Source: Bacteroidales bacterium UBA1184
Lineage (GTDB): Bacteria; Bacteroidota; Bacteroidia; Bacteroidales; ML635J-15
Reading direction: 5' to 3'
Length of the DNA stretch: 64,000 bases
Assembly: GCA_002310235.1 (NCBI GenBank)
Contig: DBYO01000001.1
Location: 1 to 64,000, forward strand
Position numbers and translations under genes: made by a program. Positions 26,584 to 33,914 of this stretch are shown one piece after another. Under the pieces are notes generated by a model. That model had not been told where the DNA came from, did no database searches, and was given only the letters and a program-made list of their open reading frames with translations. Each line of letters opens with the position of its first letter. Within the stretch, counting starts at the first letter, position 1.

Positions 26584-27522
26584 ATGAAAAAAATATTGGT
26601 TACCGGCGGCGCCGGATTCATAGGTTCGCATTTGTGCGAGCGACTGCTCAACGAAGGCAACGAAGTTATTTGTCTCGACAACTATTTTACAGGTTCGAAA
26701 AATAACGTTGTCCATTTGCTCGACAACCCATATTTCGAGTTAATTCGCCACGATGTAACCATGCCTTTTTTCATTGAGGTCGATGAGATATACAACCTTG
26801 CGTGTCCAGCATCTCCAATTCACTACCAGTACAATCCCATAAAAACGATCAAGACTTCGGTAATGGGTGCGATAAATATGCTTGGATTGGCAAAACGCAT
26901 AAAAGCAAAAATATTGCAGGCTTCAACCAGCGAAGTCTATGGTGACCCCGATATTCATCCACAGCCCGAAACCTACTGGGGCAAGGTGAATCCTATTGGC
27001 TCGCGCTCTTGCTACGATGAGGGAAAACGTTGTGCCGAGTCGTTGTTTGTTAACTACCACAAGCAGAACAATGTACGCATTAAAATTGTTCGTATATTCA
27101 ACACCTATGGACCTAACATGCATCCCAACGATGGTCGCGTGGTATCAAATTTCATTGTTCAAGCATTGCAAGACAAGCCCATTACCATTTATGGTGATGG
27201 TAGCCAGACTCGCAGCTTCCAGTATGTTGATGACCTTGTGGAAGGTATGATAAGAATGATGAATACTTCCGATGAGGTTACCGGACCTGTGAACATTGGT
27301 AATCCTGGCGAATTTACTATTCTCGAACTGGCTCAGAAGGTAATCGCACTTACTGGCTCGAAGAGTAAAATCGAATTCCACGAGTTACCTGAGGATGATC
27401 CGATGCAGCGCAAACCCGATATTTCAAAAGCTGGTGAACTTTTGGACGGTTGGCGTCCAAAAATTCAACTCGAGGATGGCTTGAGAAATACTATTGATTA
27501 TTTCAGAAAGATAGTTCAATAA
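26584..27522 (+). CDS. UDP-glucuronate decarboxylase (UDP-xylose synthase, SDR family)
   Basis: A 312-residue extended short-chain dehydrogenase that converts UDP-glucuronate to UDP-xylose. The NAD-binding motif is VTGGAGFIGSH (6-16). The catalytic pair is Tyr144/Lys148 in RSCYDEGKR. The combination LACPASPIHYQYNP, STSEVYGDPDIHPQPE, YWGKVNPIGSRSCYDEGKR and FNTYGPNMHPNDGRVVSNF is specific to this subfamily among sugar-nucleotide SDRs. I set the start at MKKILVTGG (26584); the longer open frame reads through the promoter and repeats. The gene stands alone between a repeat cluster and a bidirectional terminator. The product would feed polysaccharide or glycan synthesis. Confidence 0.94.
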   Translation: MKKILVTGGAGFIGSHLCERLLNEGNEVICLDNYFTGSKNNVVHLLDNPYFELIRHDVTMPFFIEVDEIYNLACPASPIHYQYNPIKTIKTSVMGAINMLGLAKRIKAKILQASTSEVYGDPDIHPQPETYWGKVNPIGSRSCYDEGKRCAESLFVNYHKQNNVRIKIVRIFNTYGPNMHPNDGRVVSNFIVQALQDKPITIYGDGSQTRSFQYVDDLVEGMIRMMNTSDEVTGPVNIGNPGEFTILELAQKVIALTGSKSKIEFHELPEDDPMQRKPDISKAGELLDGWRPKIQLEDGLRNTIDYFRKIVQ

Positions 27523-27525
27523 ATG

Positions 27526-27553
27526 AAAAAAGCGGCTCTTAAACCGCTTTTTT
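27526..27553. terminator. Bidirectional terminator between the decarboxylase gene and mpl
   Basis: A perfect 10-bp stem AAAAAAGCGG (27526-27535) / CCGCTTTTTT (27544-27553) with an 8-nt loop. It has T-runs on both strands between two convergent genes. Confidence 0.92.
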
Positions 27554-27571
27554 GTTGTAGTGTCTGTTCTC

Positions 27572-28921
27572 CTATATTATTTCATCGGCAAGTTTCTTGA
27601 AGTCAACACCGTTGAAGTTTCCACTGCTCATCATCAGGTAGTTGGTACCGTGGCAGTCGGTGGAGCGTAAGTAGTCCTGCAACTTGTTGGTGTCGGTAAA
27701 TACGGTTACGTTTCCGCCGAAACTTTCCTTTACATATTCTTCGGGAATGTCGGGCAATTGCTTGTGCTTCAGAACTTCTCGGTTGTAATAGACGATTGCA
27801 TTATCGGCTTTGTCCATTGCACCGTTGTACTGCGGAATGAAATTCTTCTGCAGGCTGCTGAAAGTGTGCAGTTCGATGCAGGCTATGAGTTTGCGTTTCG
27901 GATATTTTTGCTTCAGAGCGTTTACGGTGGCTTTCAGCTTGCTTGGCGCGTGTGCAAAGTCGATGTAGAATGCCGAATCGTCGGTTTCCTTTACCAGTTG
28001 CAAGCGTTTTGCCGCACCTTCGAAAGTTTCCATTGCCGCCCAGAAAATGTCGTCCTTGATGCCGAGTTTTTGGCAAACCTTGTAGGCTGCGTTGATGTTC
28101 TGGAAGTTGTGGTCGCCGAAAACGTTTAGCACGTATTTCTTGTCGCCACGTATCACGCAGTATTTGCCGTCTTCCTCAACGACGTCGATTTTGCCGTAGG
28201 ATTCCGACTTGATGTCATGGTTTACACGGCTGATTTTTTTCAGGTTCTCGTCGCCTTCGTACCAGAAAAGGTTTCCACCGTACTGTATCGACTTTACAAA
28301 TATTTCAAACTGCTCGACATATTTCGGAAAAGTGGGGAAAACGTTTATGTGGTCCCATGCTATACCCGTAAGCACAGCAATGTGTGGCTTATACCAGTGG
28401 AATTTTGGAGTGAGGTCTATTGGTGACGACAGGTATTCGTCGCCCTCGAATATTGCAACGTGGTTTTTGTCCTCAAGGTTTACCATAGTGTCGAATCCCT
28501 TGATGTTTGCACCTACCATGTAGTCGAAGCCGAGGTTTGCGTTTTTCAGCACATGCATAATCATCGAGGTTATTGTTGTTTTGCCGTGGCTTCCTCCGAT
28601 TACGACGCGCATTTTCGACTTTGTCTGTTCGTAGAGATATTCGGGGTAGGAGCAAATCTTAAGTCCGAGTTCCTGTGCGCGAACGAGTTCGGGGTTGTCT
28701 TTGCGTGCGTGCATTCCGAGGATTACAATGTCGATGTCGTTGGTAATGTTTTCGGGGTGCCAGCCGAAATCCTTGGGCAGAAGTCCGCAGGCTTCGAGGC
28801 GCGAACGCGAAGGTTCGAAAATTTCGTCGTCTGAACCGGTTACGTTGTAACCTTTTTTGTGTAGTGCTATTGCGAGGTTGTGCATTGCAGCACCGCCAAT
28901 TGCTATGAAATGTATTCTCAT
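27572..28921 (-). CDS. mpl: UDP-N-acetylmuramate:L-alanyl-gamma-D-glutamyl-meso-diaminopimelate ligase
   Basis: A 449-residue Mur ligase that attaches recycled murein tripeptide to UDP-MurNAc. The start is MRIHFIAIGGAAMHNLAIAL. The P-loop is GGSHGKTTITSMI (about 109-121). The signatures GSDDEIFEPSRSRLE, FEGDEYLSSPIDLTPKFHWYKP and AWDHINVFPTF distinguish Mpl from MurC. Length agrees with the family (about 450). It is transcribed toward the decarboxylase gene and shares the bidirectional terminator. I found no convincing TAnnTTTG box in its upstream region, which contains a large inverted repeat (29015-29111). Confidence 0.95.
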   Translation of the reverse strand: MRIHFIAIGGAAMHNLAIALHKKGYNVTGSDDEIFEPSRSRLEACGLLPKDFGWHPENITNDIDIVILGMHARKDNPELVRAQELGLKICSYPEYLYEQTKSKMRVVIGGSHGKTTITSMIMHVLKNANLGFDYMVGANIKGFDTMVNLEDKNHVAIFEGDEYLSSPIDLTPKFHWYKPHIAVLTGIAWDHINVFPTFPKYVEQFEIFVKSIQYGGNLFWYEGDENLKKISRVNHDIKSESYGKIDVVEEDGKYCVIRGDKKYVLNVFGDHNFQNINAAYKVCQKLGIKDDIFWAAMETFEGAAKRLQLVKETDDSAFYIDFAHAPSKLKATVNALKQKYPKRKLIACIELHTFSSLQKNFIPQYNGAMDKADNAIVYYNREVLKHKQLPDIPEEYVKESFGGNVTVFTDTNKLQDYLRSTDCHGTNYLMMSSGNFNGVDFKKLADEII

Positions 28922-29014
28922 CTTACAAAATTTTTATTATTCTGCGAGTATAGCGAATTTTGGACAATGGAGTATAGTAGTTTTCGGGATGTTATCAAAT
29001 CGGGGATGTGAATA

Positions 29015-29111
29015 AAAAGGCAAAAGGCTGTTGTTCTCCCCCCAGCGTTAAAGCCATTAAAGCCATTAACGGCCTTAATGGCAAGGGGGGAGAGTTTGCC
29101 TTTTGCCTTTT
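29015..29111. repeat. Complex ~97-nt inverted repeat between mpl and the C_GCAxxG_C_C gene
   Basis: Three nested complementary pairs: a 14-bp outer stem (29015-29028 with 29098-29111, AAAAGGCAAAAGGC), an 8-bp middle stem CTCCCCCC/GGGGGGAG (29036-29043 with 29085-29092) and an inner GCCATTAA/TTAATGGC stem (29053-29060 or 29062-29069 with 29075-29082). The inner left arm is tandemly duplicated. The right arm overlaps the -33 box of the downstream promoter. Confidence 0.85.
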
Positions 29112-29131
29112 CTGCCTTTTTATTATCTTTG
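29102..29131 (+). promoter_or_regulatory. Promoter of the C_GCAxxG_C_C protein gene
   Basis: TTTG at 29102-29105 and TATCTTTG at 29124-29131, spacer 18 bp (about one base short of the usual). The -33 box lies inside the right arm of the inverted repeat. Confidence 0.55.
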
Positions 29132-29147
29132 CCCAAAATTCAGAATC

Positions 29148-29633
29148 ATGGAAAACTACATAGAACAAAAGGTTGCATTGGCGGTGCAGTATTTTAAGAG
29201 CGGTTACAATTGCTCTCAGTCGGTATTTATGGCTTTTGCTAATGATTTTGGTGTTGATACGGCATTTGCGTCGCGGATTGCTGCATCGTTTGGCGGTGGC
29301 ATTGGTCGTATGCGCGAGGTGTGCGGAACAGTGTGCGGAATGGCTATGTGTGCAAGTTTTATTGCTCCAGCCGACGACCCGTCGGACAAGGCTGCACGTA
29401 CAGCCAACTATGCACTTGTGCAGGAGTTTGCCGAAAAGTTTCGTGCCGAAAACGGCGATATCATCTGCCGTCGTTTGCTCGGACTGCCTGACGATACATG
29501 TCCATGCCCTGAACCTTCAACCCGAAATACCGAATTCTACAAGAAACGCCCCTGTGTGGAATATGTTGCATATGCAACGCGGCTTGTAGCAGAGAAGATT
29601 GCTGAGAATGATTTGGCTATTCAAGCAAAGTAA
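29148..29633 (+). CDS. C_GCAxxG_C_C family redox-like protein
   Basis: A 161-residue member of the family named for its cysteine pattern. Visible here: YNCSQSVFMAF, REVCGTVCGMAMCASF and, near the end, CRRLLGLPDDTCPCPEP with KRPCVEYV. The spaced cysteines suggest a metal or redox centre; the function is not established. It is cytoplasmic by appearance (no signal peptide). I set the start at MENYIEQKVALAVQYFKSGYNC (29148) since the promoter -7 box ends at 29131 and the longer frame would start upstream of it. Single gene, ended by a bidirectional terminator. Confidence 0.9.
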   Translation: MENYIEQKVALAVQYFKSGYNCSQSVFMAFANDFGVDTAFASRIAASFGGGIGRMREVCGTVCGMAMCASFIAPADDPSDKAARTANYALVQEFAEKFRAENGDIICRRLLGLPDDTCPCPEPSTRNTEFYKKRPCVEYVAYATRLVAEKIAENDLAIQAK

Positions 29634-29675
29634 AGACGTTTTTTGCACTCGAGTTATAATAGCAGAATAAAACAA

Positions 29676-29701
29676 AAAAGGTATGCGTTTGCATACCTTT
29701 T
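29676..29701. terminator. Bidirectional terminator between convergent genes
   Basis: Stem AAAAGGTATGC (29676-29686) / GCATACCTTTT (29691-29701) with loop GTTT, between the C_GCAxxG_C_C gene and the minus-strand T9SS cargo gene. Confidence 0.9.
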
Positions 29702-29723
29702 ATAATATAGTGTAAAACTCTTT

Positions 29724-30413
29724 TTAGTGTGCCACGACTATCTTCACTGTCTTTTCAGCCTTTCCGTCCTTGTAGAGACGGCATACATAATAGCCGTTTT
29801 TCCAGCTGCTGCAGTTAACTGAAATGTTGTTGGCGTTGTCTGATGGGATACGCTTTATAGTTTGTCCCAAAACATTGTAGATTTCAACGTAACTGTTCTT
29901 TCCAAAACCATTTTCGATTGTAAATGACTCGTTAGCAGGACTTGGGTAAACGTTGAATGAATTAGCAGTAATGCTTGAAATGCCTGAAGTGTTTACGTGA
30001 ACATTAAAAGCAGCTTCTGGTGTGCTGCCCTCCTCAGGGTATGCTTTAACAACAAAGTCTGTTGCAGTAATAGGCCTAATACTAAAATGAATTTCCATAT
30101 CTTCTTCAGGCGCAAGCGAGAATCTAGGGCAAACCCCACCAACTCCGCATGAGCCATTGATACAGAAGGAAAATTCAGCCTCATTATCATTGGTAGCCAC
30201 GATTCCGTTTGCATAAAGATGAGCCCTTAAGTTGCTTAATGTGGAGGTTCCAACGTTTTTAACTTTAAATATAATATCTGTATTTGTGTTTGCAGGAACA
30301 TTTATGGTTGAACCTGTAATAGTTTCGTTTTGATCATTTAGTATGGCTAATTGTGCAAACATCTGTGAAGCACAAGCAATTACTGCAATTATAAGTGTAA
30401 ATATACGTTTCAT
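29724..30413 (-). CDS. Small secreted protein with T9SS sorting domain
   Basis: A 229-residue exported protein. Signal peptide MKRIFTLIIAVIACASQMFAQ (1-21). Residues about 24-145 form a CARDB/Ig-like beta-sandwich (ITGSTINVPANTNTDIIFKVKNVGTSTLSN) with a compact cysteine cluster CINGSCGVGGVC (83-94) that could be disulfide-bonded. Residues about 155-229 are a type A sorting domain (NVYPSPANESFTIENG, VEIYNVLGQTIKRI, YYVCRLYKDGKAEKTVKIVV), so the mature protein is a short domain delivered to the cell surface by T9SS. No enzymatic motif is seen. A promoter box TATTTTTG lies 16 bp upstream. Confidence 0.88.
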   Translation of the reverse strand: MKRIFTLIIAVIACASQMFAQLAILNDQNETITGSTINVPANTNTDIIFKVKNVGTSTLSNLRAHLYANGIVATNDNEAEFSFCINGSCGVGGVCPRFSLAPEEDMEIHFSIRPITATDFVVKAYPEEGSTPEAAFNVHVNTSGISSITANSFNVYPSPANESFTIENGFGKNSYVEIYNVLGQTIKRIPSDNANNISVNCSSWKNGYYVCRLYKDGKAEKTVKIVVAH

Positions 30414-30429
30414 CAGTCAAAATTTTCTG

Positions 30430-30437
30430 CAAAAATA
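30430..30437 (-). promoter_or_regulatory. -7 promoter box of the small T9SS cargo gene
   Basis: TATTTTTG on the minus strand, 16 bp upstream of the start codon. Confidence 0.5.
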
Positions 30438-30540
30438 AGAAAAAAAATCCATCCGTGCAATGCTTTTGCAAAAAAATAGTTAAAGATTTTTCAAAATGAA
30501 AATATTTGCCGGAGTGGAATGTTTTTTGATAAAAAAGCAT

Positions 30541-30548
30541 TATCTTTG
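30541..30548 (+). promoter_or_regulatory. -7 promoter box of the TlpA-like gene
   Basis: TATCTTTG, 19 bp before the start at 30568. No TTTG lies at the canonical -33 distance. Confidence 0.5.
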
Positions 30549-30567
30549 TTTTTAAAATTTTAAGAAT

Positions 30568-31095
30568 ATGAAGAAAATTGTATTAGCAATTTTGTTGGCG
30601 TTTGCAGTATTTGCAACAGCTTACTCGCAGGAAATTCCACAAGTACAGCTTAAAGACTTGAAGGGAAAGGTCGTTAATTCGCAGGATATAATCCAAAACG
30701 ATGGTAAGCCGGTAATGGTATGTTTCTTTGCTACTTGGTGCAAACCCTGTATTAAAGAGTTGACGGCTTTCAGCGAAGCTTATGAAGACTGGACTGACGA
30801 AACAGGTGTAAAGATAATTGCCGTGTCGATTGACGATGCACGCAGCACCAATTCGGTTGGCCCGTTTGTAAATGCCCGTGGTTGGGATTTTGATGTCTAT
30901 CTGGATGCTAACGGTGATTTCAAGCGGGCAATGAATGTCAACAATGTGCCTCATTCGTTCCTGCTCGACGGCAAGGGCAATGTTGCATGGCAGCACACTT
31001 CGTACCTCGAAGGCGATGAGGCTGAAACTTTCGAAATGATAAAGAAGGTGGCAGCTGGTGAGTCTATGAAGGAAAACGATGCCGAAAAGGAGTAA
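30568..31095 (+). CDS. TlpA-like periplasmic thioredoxin
   Basis: A 175-residue thioredoxin-fold protein (TlpA/AhpC-TSA-like). It has a cleavable signal peptide MKKIVLAILLAFAVFATAYSQ, so it acts in the periplasm. The active site is Cys58-Lys-Pro-Cys61 in FFATWCKPC; the cis-proline loop is NVPHSFLLDGKG. It ends in a charged tail (ESMKENDAEKE). It is followed at 78 bp by the DUF6029 barrel gene and then an Omp28-like lipoprotein that also carries a CxxC. This suggests the three work together in disulfide exchange at the envelope (inference). Proteins of this type reduce or isomerise disulfides; the electron donor is not encoded here. Confidence 0.92.
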   Translation: MKKIVLAILLAFAVFATAYSQEIPQVQLKDLKGKVVNSQDIIQNDGKPVMVCFFATWCKPCIKELTAFSEAYEDWTDETGVKIIAVSIDDARSTNSVGPFVNARGWDFDVYLDANGDFKRAMNVNNVPHSFLLDGKGNVAWQHTSYLEGDEAETFEMIKKVAAGESMKENDAEKE

Positions 31096-31114
31096 AACCA
31101 ACACAAATCAATTT

Positions 31115-31137
31115 ATTTTCCGCGAAATGCGGAAAAT
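31115..31137 (+). terminator. Hairpin between the TlpA-like and DUF6029 genes (possible attenuator/terminator)
   Basis: Perfect 9-bp stem ATTTTCCGC (31115-31123) / GCGGAAAAT (31129-31137) with loop GAAAT. No T-run follows immediately, so termination is uncertain. A near-match to a -7 box (TATTTTG) follows at about 31140. Confidence 0.45.
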
Positions 31138-31173
31138 TGTATTTTGCAAACTATAATGCGAACACATTAATAT

Positions 31174-32835
31174 ATGAAGAAATTTTTATTCCTGCTTGTC
31201 GTTATGTTTTCGGCGTTCTCTCTATGGGCGCAGAAAGATGGCAAGAGCGAGAACAAGTTTAACGTTTCTGGAAATTTCCAGAGCGATTTACAATATTATT
31301 TCGAGGACCAAAAAATCGGAGCTGTTGCCGTTGATGAAAAACTGCTGTCGAATTCATACGCGAATTTCATGATTTCGTATGGAAAATTCTCGGCTGGTGT
31401 GCGTTTCGAAGGTTACTACAACACCTTGCTCGGATTTCCGAATTCGGGAGGTAAAAACGATGGCTTTGGCGTTCCGTCGTACTGGGCTAACTTCACAAAC
31501 GACAAGCTCGAAGTCACAGTCGGACATTTCTATGAACAGTTTGGTAACGGGCTCACTTTGCGTTCGTACGAAGAGAAGTCCCTTGGTATCGACAATGCAA
31601 TTCTTGGCGCTCGCGTGAAATATACTATTGTGCCTGGTGTGAATATAAAGGGAATTATTGGAAAACAGCGTTATTATTGGAAACTTTCCGATGGCATACT
31701 TCGTGGTGTTGATGGGGAAATCCAATTCAATGAAATGATAAAGTCGTTAAATGACAGTCAGTTCCGTTTCGGTATCGGCGGTAGTTTCGTAAGCAAATAT
31801 CAGAAAGAGGATAATCCTATTTATAACTTGCCGAACAATGTGGCAACTGGTGCCGGTCGTATCAATATTGGATATTCTGGCTTTAACTTGATTTCGGAAT
31901 ATGCTTACAAGATAAACGACCCATCTGCCGACAACAACTACATATATCGTCCCGGACAGGCATTCCTTATTAATGCTACCTATTCTCAGAAAGGACTTGG
32001 TGTAATTCTTTCCACCAAGTGGGTCGATAACATGTCGCTGCGCAGCGATCGCAATGCTACACTTTCGGATGTTACCGTAAGCTATCTGCCCGAAATCACA
32101 CGCAACTACACATACGTTTTGCAAGCTTTCTATCCATATGCAAGCCAGCCTATGGGCGAATGGGGCGCAAAGGGCGAATTCTTCTATAAGTTCAAGAAAG
32201 GTAGTAAGTTGGGCGGCAAGTACGGAACTACTATAACATTAAACTATTCGCGTGTTCATAATATTAAGAAGACTGCCTTGAACGATTCTACGCCGATAGG
32301 TACTTCGGGAACCTATGGCTACAATACATCGTTGTTTGCTATTGGCAACGAACTTTACTATCAGGACATCAATGTGGAAATTTCGAAGAAATGGTCGAAG
32401 AAATGGTACACCAATATTGCATATATGAACTTGTTCTATAACTACAATGTACTTATGGGTACGGCAGGACATGAAAATGTAAAGGCTAATATTGCTGTTA
32501 TCGAAGCAACTTATAAGATTACTGATAAGTATGCTTTGAAGGGCGAAGTTCAGGCAATGTTCACCAAGCAGGATAAAGGAAATTGGATACTCGGTCAACT
32601 TGAGTTTACGATGCCCAACTGGTTCTTTACCGTGTTCGACAACTGGAATTACGGCAATCCCGATAAAAGTGCAAGAGTTCACTATTTGAATGTTGGCTTC
32701 GGATATGTTAAGGGAGGCAACCGCATTCAGCTTACTTACGGTAAGCAGCGCGAAGGCGTGATGTGTGTCGGCGGTGTATGCAGGCATGTTCCGGCATCCA
32801 ACGGATTTGCACTTTCAATTTCGAGTACATTCTAA
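31174..32835 (+). CDS. DUF6029 family outer-membrane protein
   Basis: A 553-residue protein with signal peptide MKKFLFLLVVMFSAFSLWAQ, followed by many alternating amphipathic strands ending in aromatic residues and a terminal FALSISSTF, the signature of an outer-membrane beta-barrel. I recognise the N-terminal block (NKFNVSGNFQSDLQYYFED, YANFMISYGKFSAGVRFEGY) as DUF6029, a Bacteroidota family of unknown function. There is no TonB box or plug domain, so it is not a TonB receptor. It is 4 bp from the Omp28-like gene downstream and surely co-transcribed with it. Partner of the lipoprotein at the outer membrane is a reasonable guess only. Confidence 0.85.
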   Translation: MKKFLFLLVVMFSAFSLWAQKDGKSENKFNVSGNFQSDLQYYFEDQKIGAVAVDEKLLSNSYANFMISYGKFSAGVRFEGYYNTLLGFPNSGGKNDGFGVPSYWANFTNDKLEVTVGHFYEQFGNGLTLRSYEEKSLGIDNAILGARVKYTIVPGVNIKGIIGKQRYYWKLSDGILRGVDGEIQFNEMIKSLNDSQFRFGIGGSFVSKYQKEDNPIYNLPNNVATGAGRINIGYSGFNLISEYAYKINDPSADNNYIYRPGQAFLINATYSQKGLGVILSTKWVDNMSLRSDRNATLSDVTVSYLPEITRNYTYVLQAFYPYASQPMGEWGAKGEFFYKFKKGSKLGGKYGTTITLNYSRVHNIKKTALNDSTPIGTSGTYGYNTSLFAIGNELYYQDINVEISKKWSKKWYTNIAYMNLFYNYNVLMGTAGHENVKANIAVIEATYKITDKYALKGEVQAMFTKQDKGNWILGQLEFTMPNWFFTVFDNWNYGNPDKSARVHYLNVGFGYVKGGNRIQLTYGKQREGVMCVGGVCRHVPASNGFALSISSTF

Positions 32836-32839
32836 AAAA

Positions 32840-33712
32840 ATGAAGATTATGAAGAAGACAATAATACTTACATTCGCAGTCCTGTTAGCAGGTCTTTTCG
32901 TAGCATCGTGCGACAAGATAGAAGAAGGAGAATATTTGAAGAATCCTAATAATTCACAGCCGACACCAGCCGACACAACAGGGCAAAAGACTCTGTTGCG
33001 CAAGGTTCTGATACTTGACTTTACAGGGCATAAGTGTGGAAATTGTCCCAAGGGGCATAAAATAATAACTAGTTTGGAAGGCACCTATCACGATGCTGTA
33101 GTTCCTGTTGCAATACATTGTTCCAATTTCGCTAAACCAGAAGAAGGAACAGCCTTCGCAACAGACTTCAGAACAGAGGAAGGGAACTATATGCTTAATA
33201 ATATGTATATTGAACAGATTCCTTCTGGATTGGTTAACACATTGCTTCCTTCTGCGATAAGCGATGTGCCGACAGAATGGGCCGCTCAGTTTGCGGAATA
33301 TGTCAATATAGAACCGGAACTATCGCTTGAGGTCGTGCCATCTGTCGCCAATGGCTCGATGTCCTCAAATGTAAAGTTGACTGCAGAAACCGTTTGTTCG
33401 CGCAAGTTGTCTTTGTGTGTATATGTTGTGGAAGATAATATAATTAGCGGTCAGCTTGATTATGATTCAGACCCTTCAATCATCGAAGACTATGTTCACA
33501 ATCACGTGTTCCGTATGAGTTTTAACGGAGCATTGGGCGAAAGTGTAAAGGATAACACGGAAGAAATGGCTAAGGGCGCTACAATAGAAAAATCATATTC
33601 AAAGGCTATCAAGCCAGAATGGAACATTTCTAACTGCAAAGTTGTTGCATTTGTTTACGATTCCGATACCAAGGAAGTATTGCAGGCCGAGATGGTAGGT
33701 ATTTCCCAATAG
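32840..33712 (+). CDS. Omp28-related outer-membrane lipoprotein with thioredoxin-like CxxC
   Basis: A 290-residue lipoprotein. The signal is MKIMKKTIILTFAVLLAGLFVASC, with lipobox VASC and lipidated Cys24. A short Pro/Thr linker follows. Then comes a thioredoxin-like domain with VLILDFTGHKCGNCPKGHK (CxxC) and, C-terminally, a beta-rich Omp28-like region (LSLEVVPSVANGSMSSNVKL, YVHNHVFRMSFNGALGE). The family was first seen in Porphyromonas Omp28. Start 32840 has an A-rich leader; a second Met at 32849 is equally plausible. It lies 4 bp after the DUF6029 stop, in the same operon, and probably ends it. No clear terminator is seen in the 200 bp downstream. Confidence 0.88.
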   Translation: MKIMKKTIILTFAVLLAGLFVASCDKIEEGEYLKNPNNSQPTPADTTGQKTLLRKVLILDFTGHKCGNCPKGHKIITSLEGTYHDAVVPVAIHCSNFAKPEEGTAFATDFRTEEGNYMLNNMYIEQIPSGLVNTLLPSAISDVPTEWAAQFAEYVNIEPELSLEVVPSVANGSMSSNVKLTAETVCSRKLSLCVYVVEDNIISGQLDYDSDPSIIEDYVHNHVFRMSFNGALGESVKDNTEEMAKGATIEKSYSKAIKPEWNISNCKVVAFVYDSDTKEVLQAEMVGISQ

Positions 33713-33885
33713 TTAGGTGTATCAGACCGAAATATAGAAAAGGAAACATCTTTGTCACTATTTCACTCTTTTCAACATTGTAAAATCAAGATATTTAACG
33801 GATAAGTTTCCGAATTGTTAATAATACCTTAGGTATAGTCTTTCCCCGTTGAAAAATAGGAGGGAGTGTGTGCTTGAAAAAATAG

Positions 33886-33893
33886 TAATTTTG
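33886..33893 (+). promoter_or_regulatory. -7 promoter box of dnaB
   Basis: TAATTTTG, 21 bp upstream of the dnaB start at 33915. It supports that start over the longer open frame, whose extra codons would lie upstream of transcription. Confidence 0.5.
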
Positions 33894-33914
33894 CAATCCA
33901 AATTAAAAAAAGAC

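Noticed and set aside
33826..33836. Short palindrome TACCTTAGGTA upstream of dnaB as an operator
   Set aside because: Only 11-13 bp, single copy, no regulator gene near; chance occurrence cannot be excluded.
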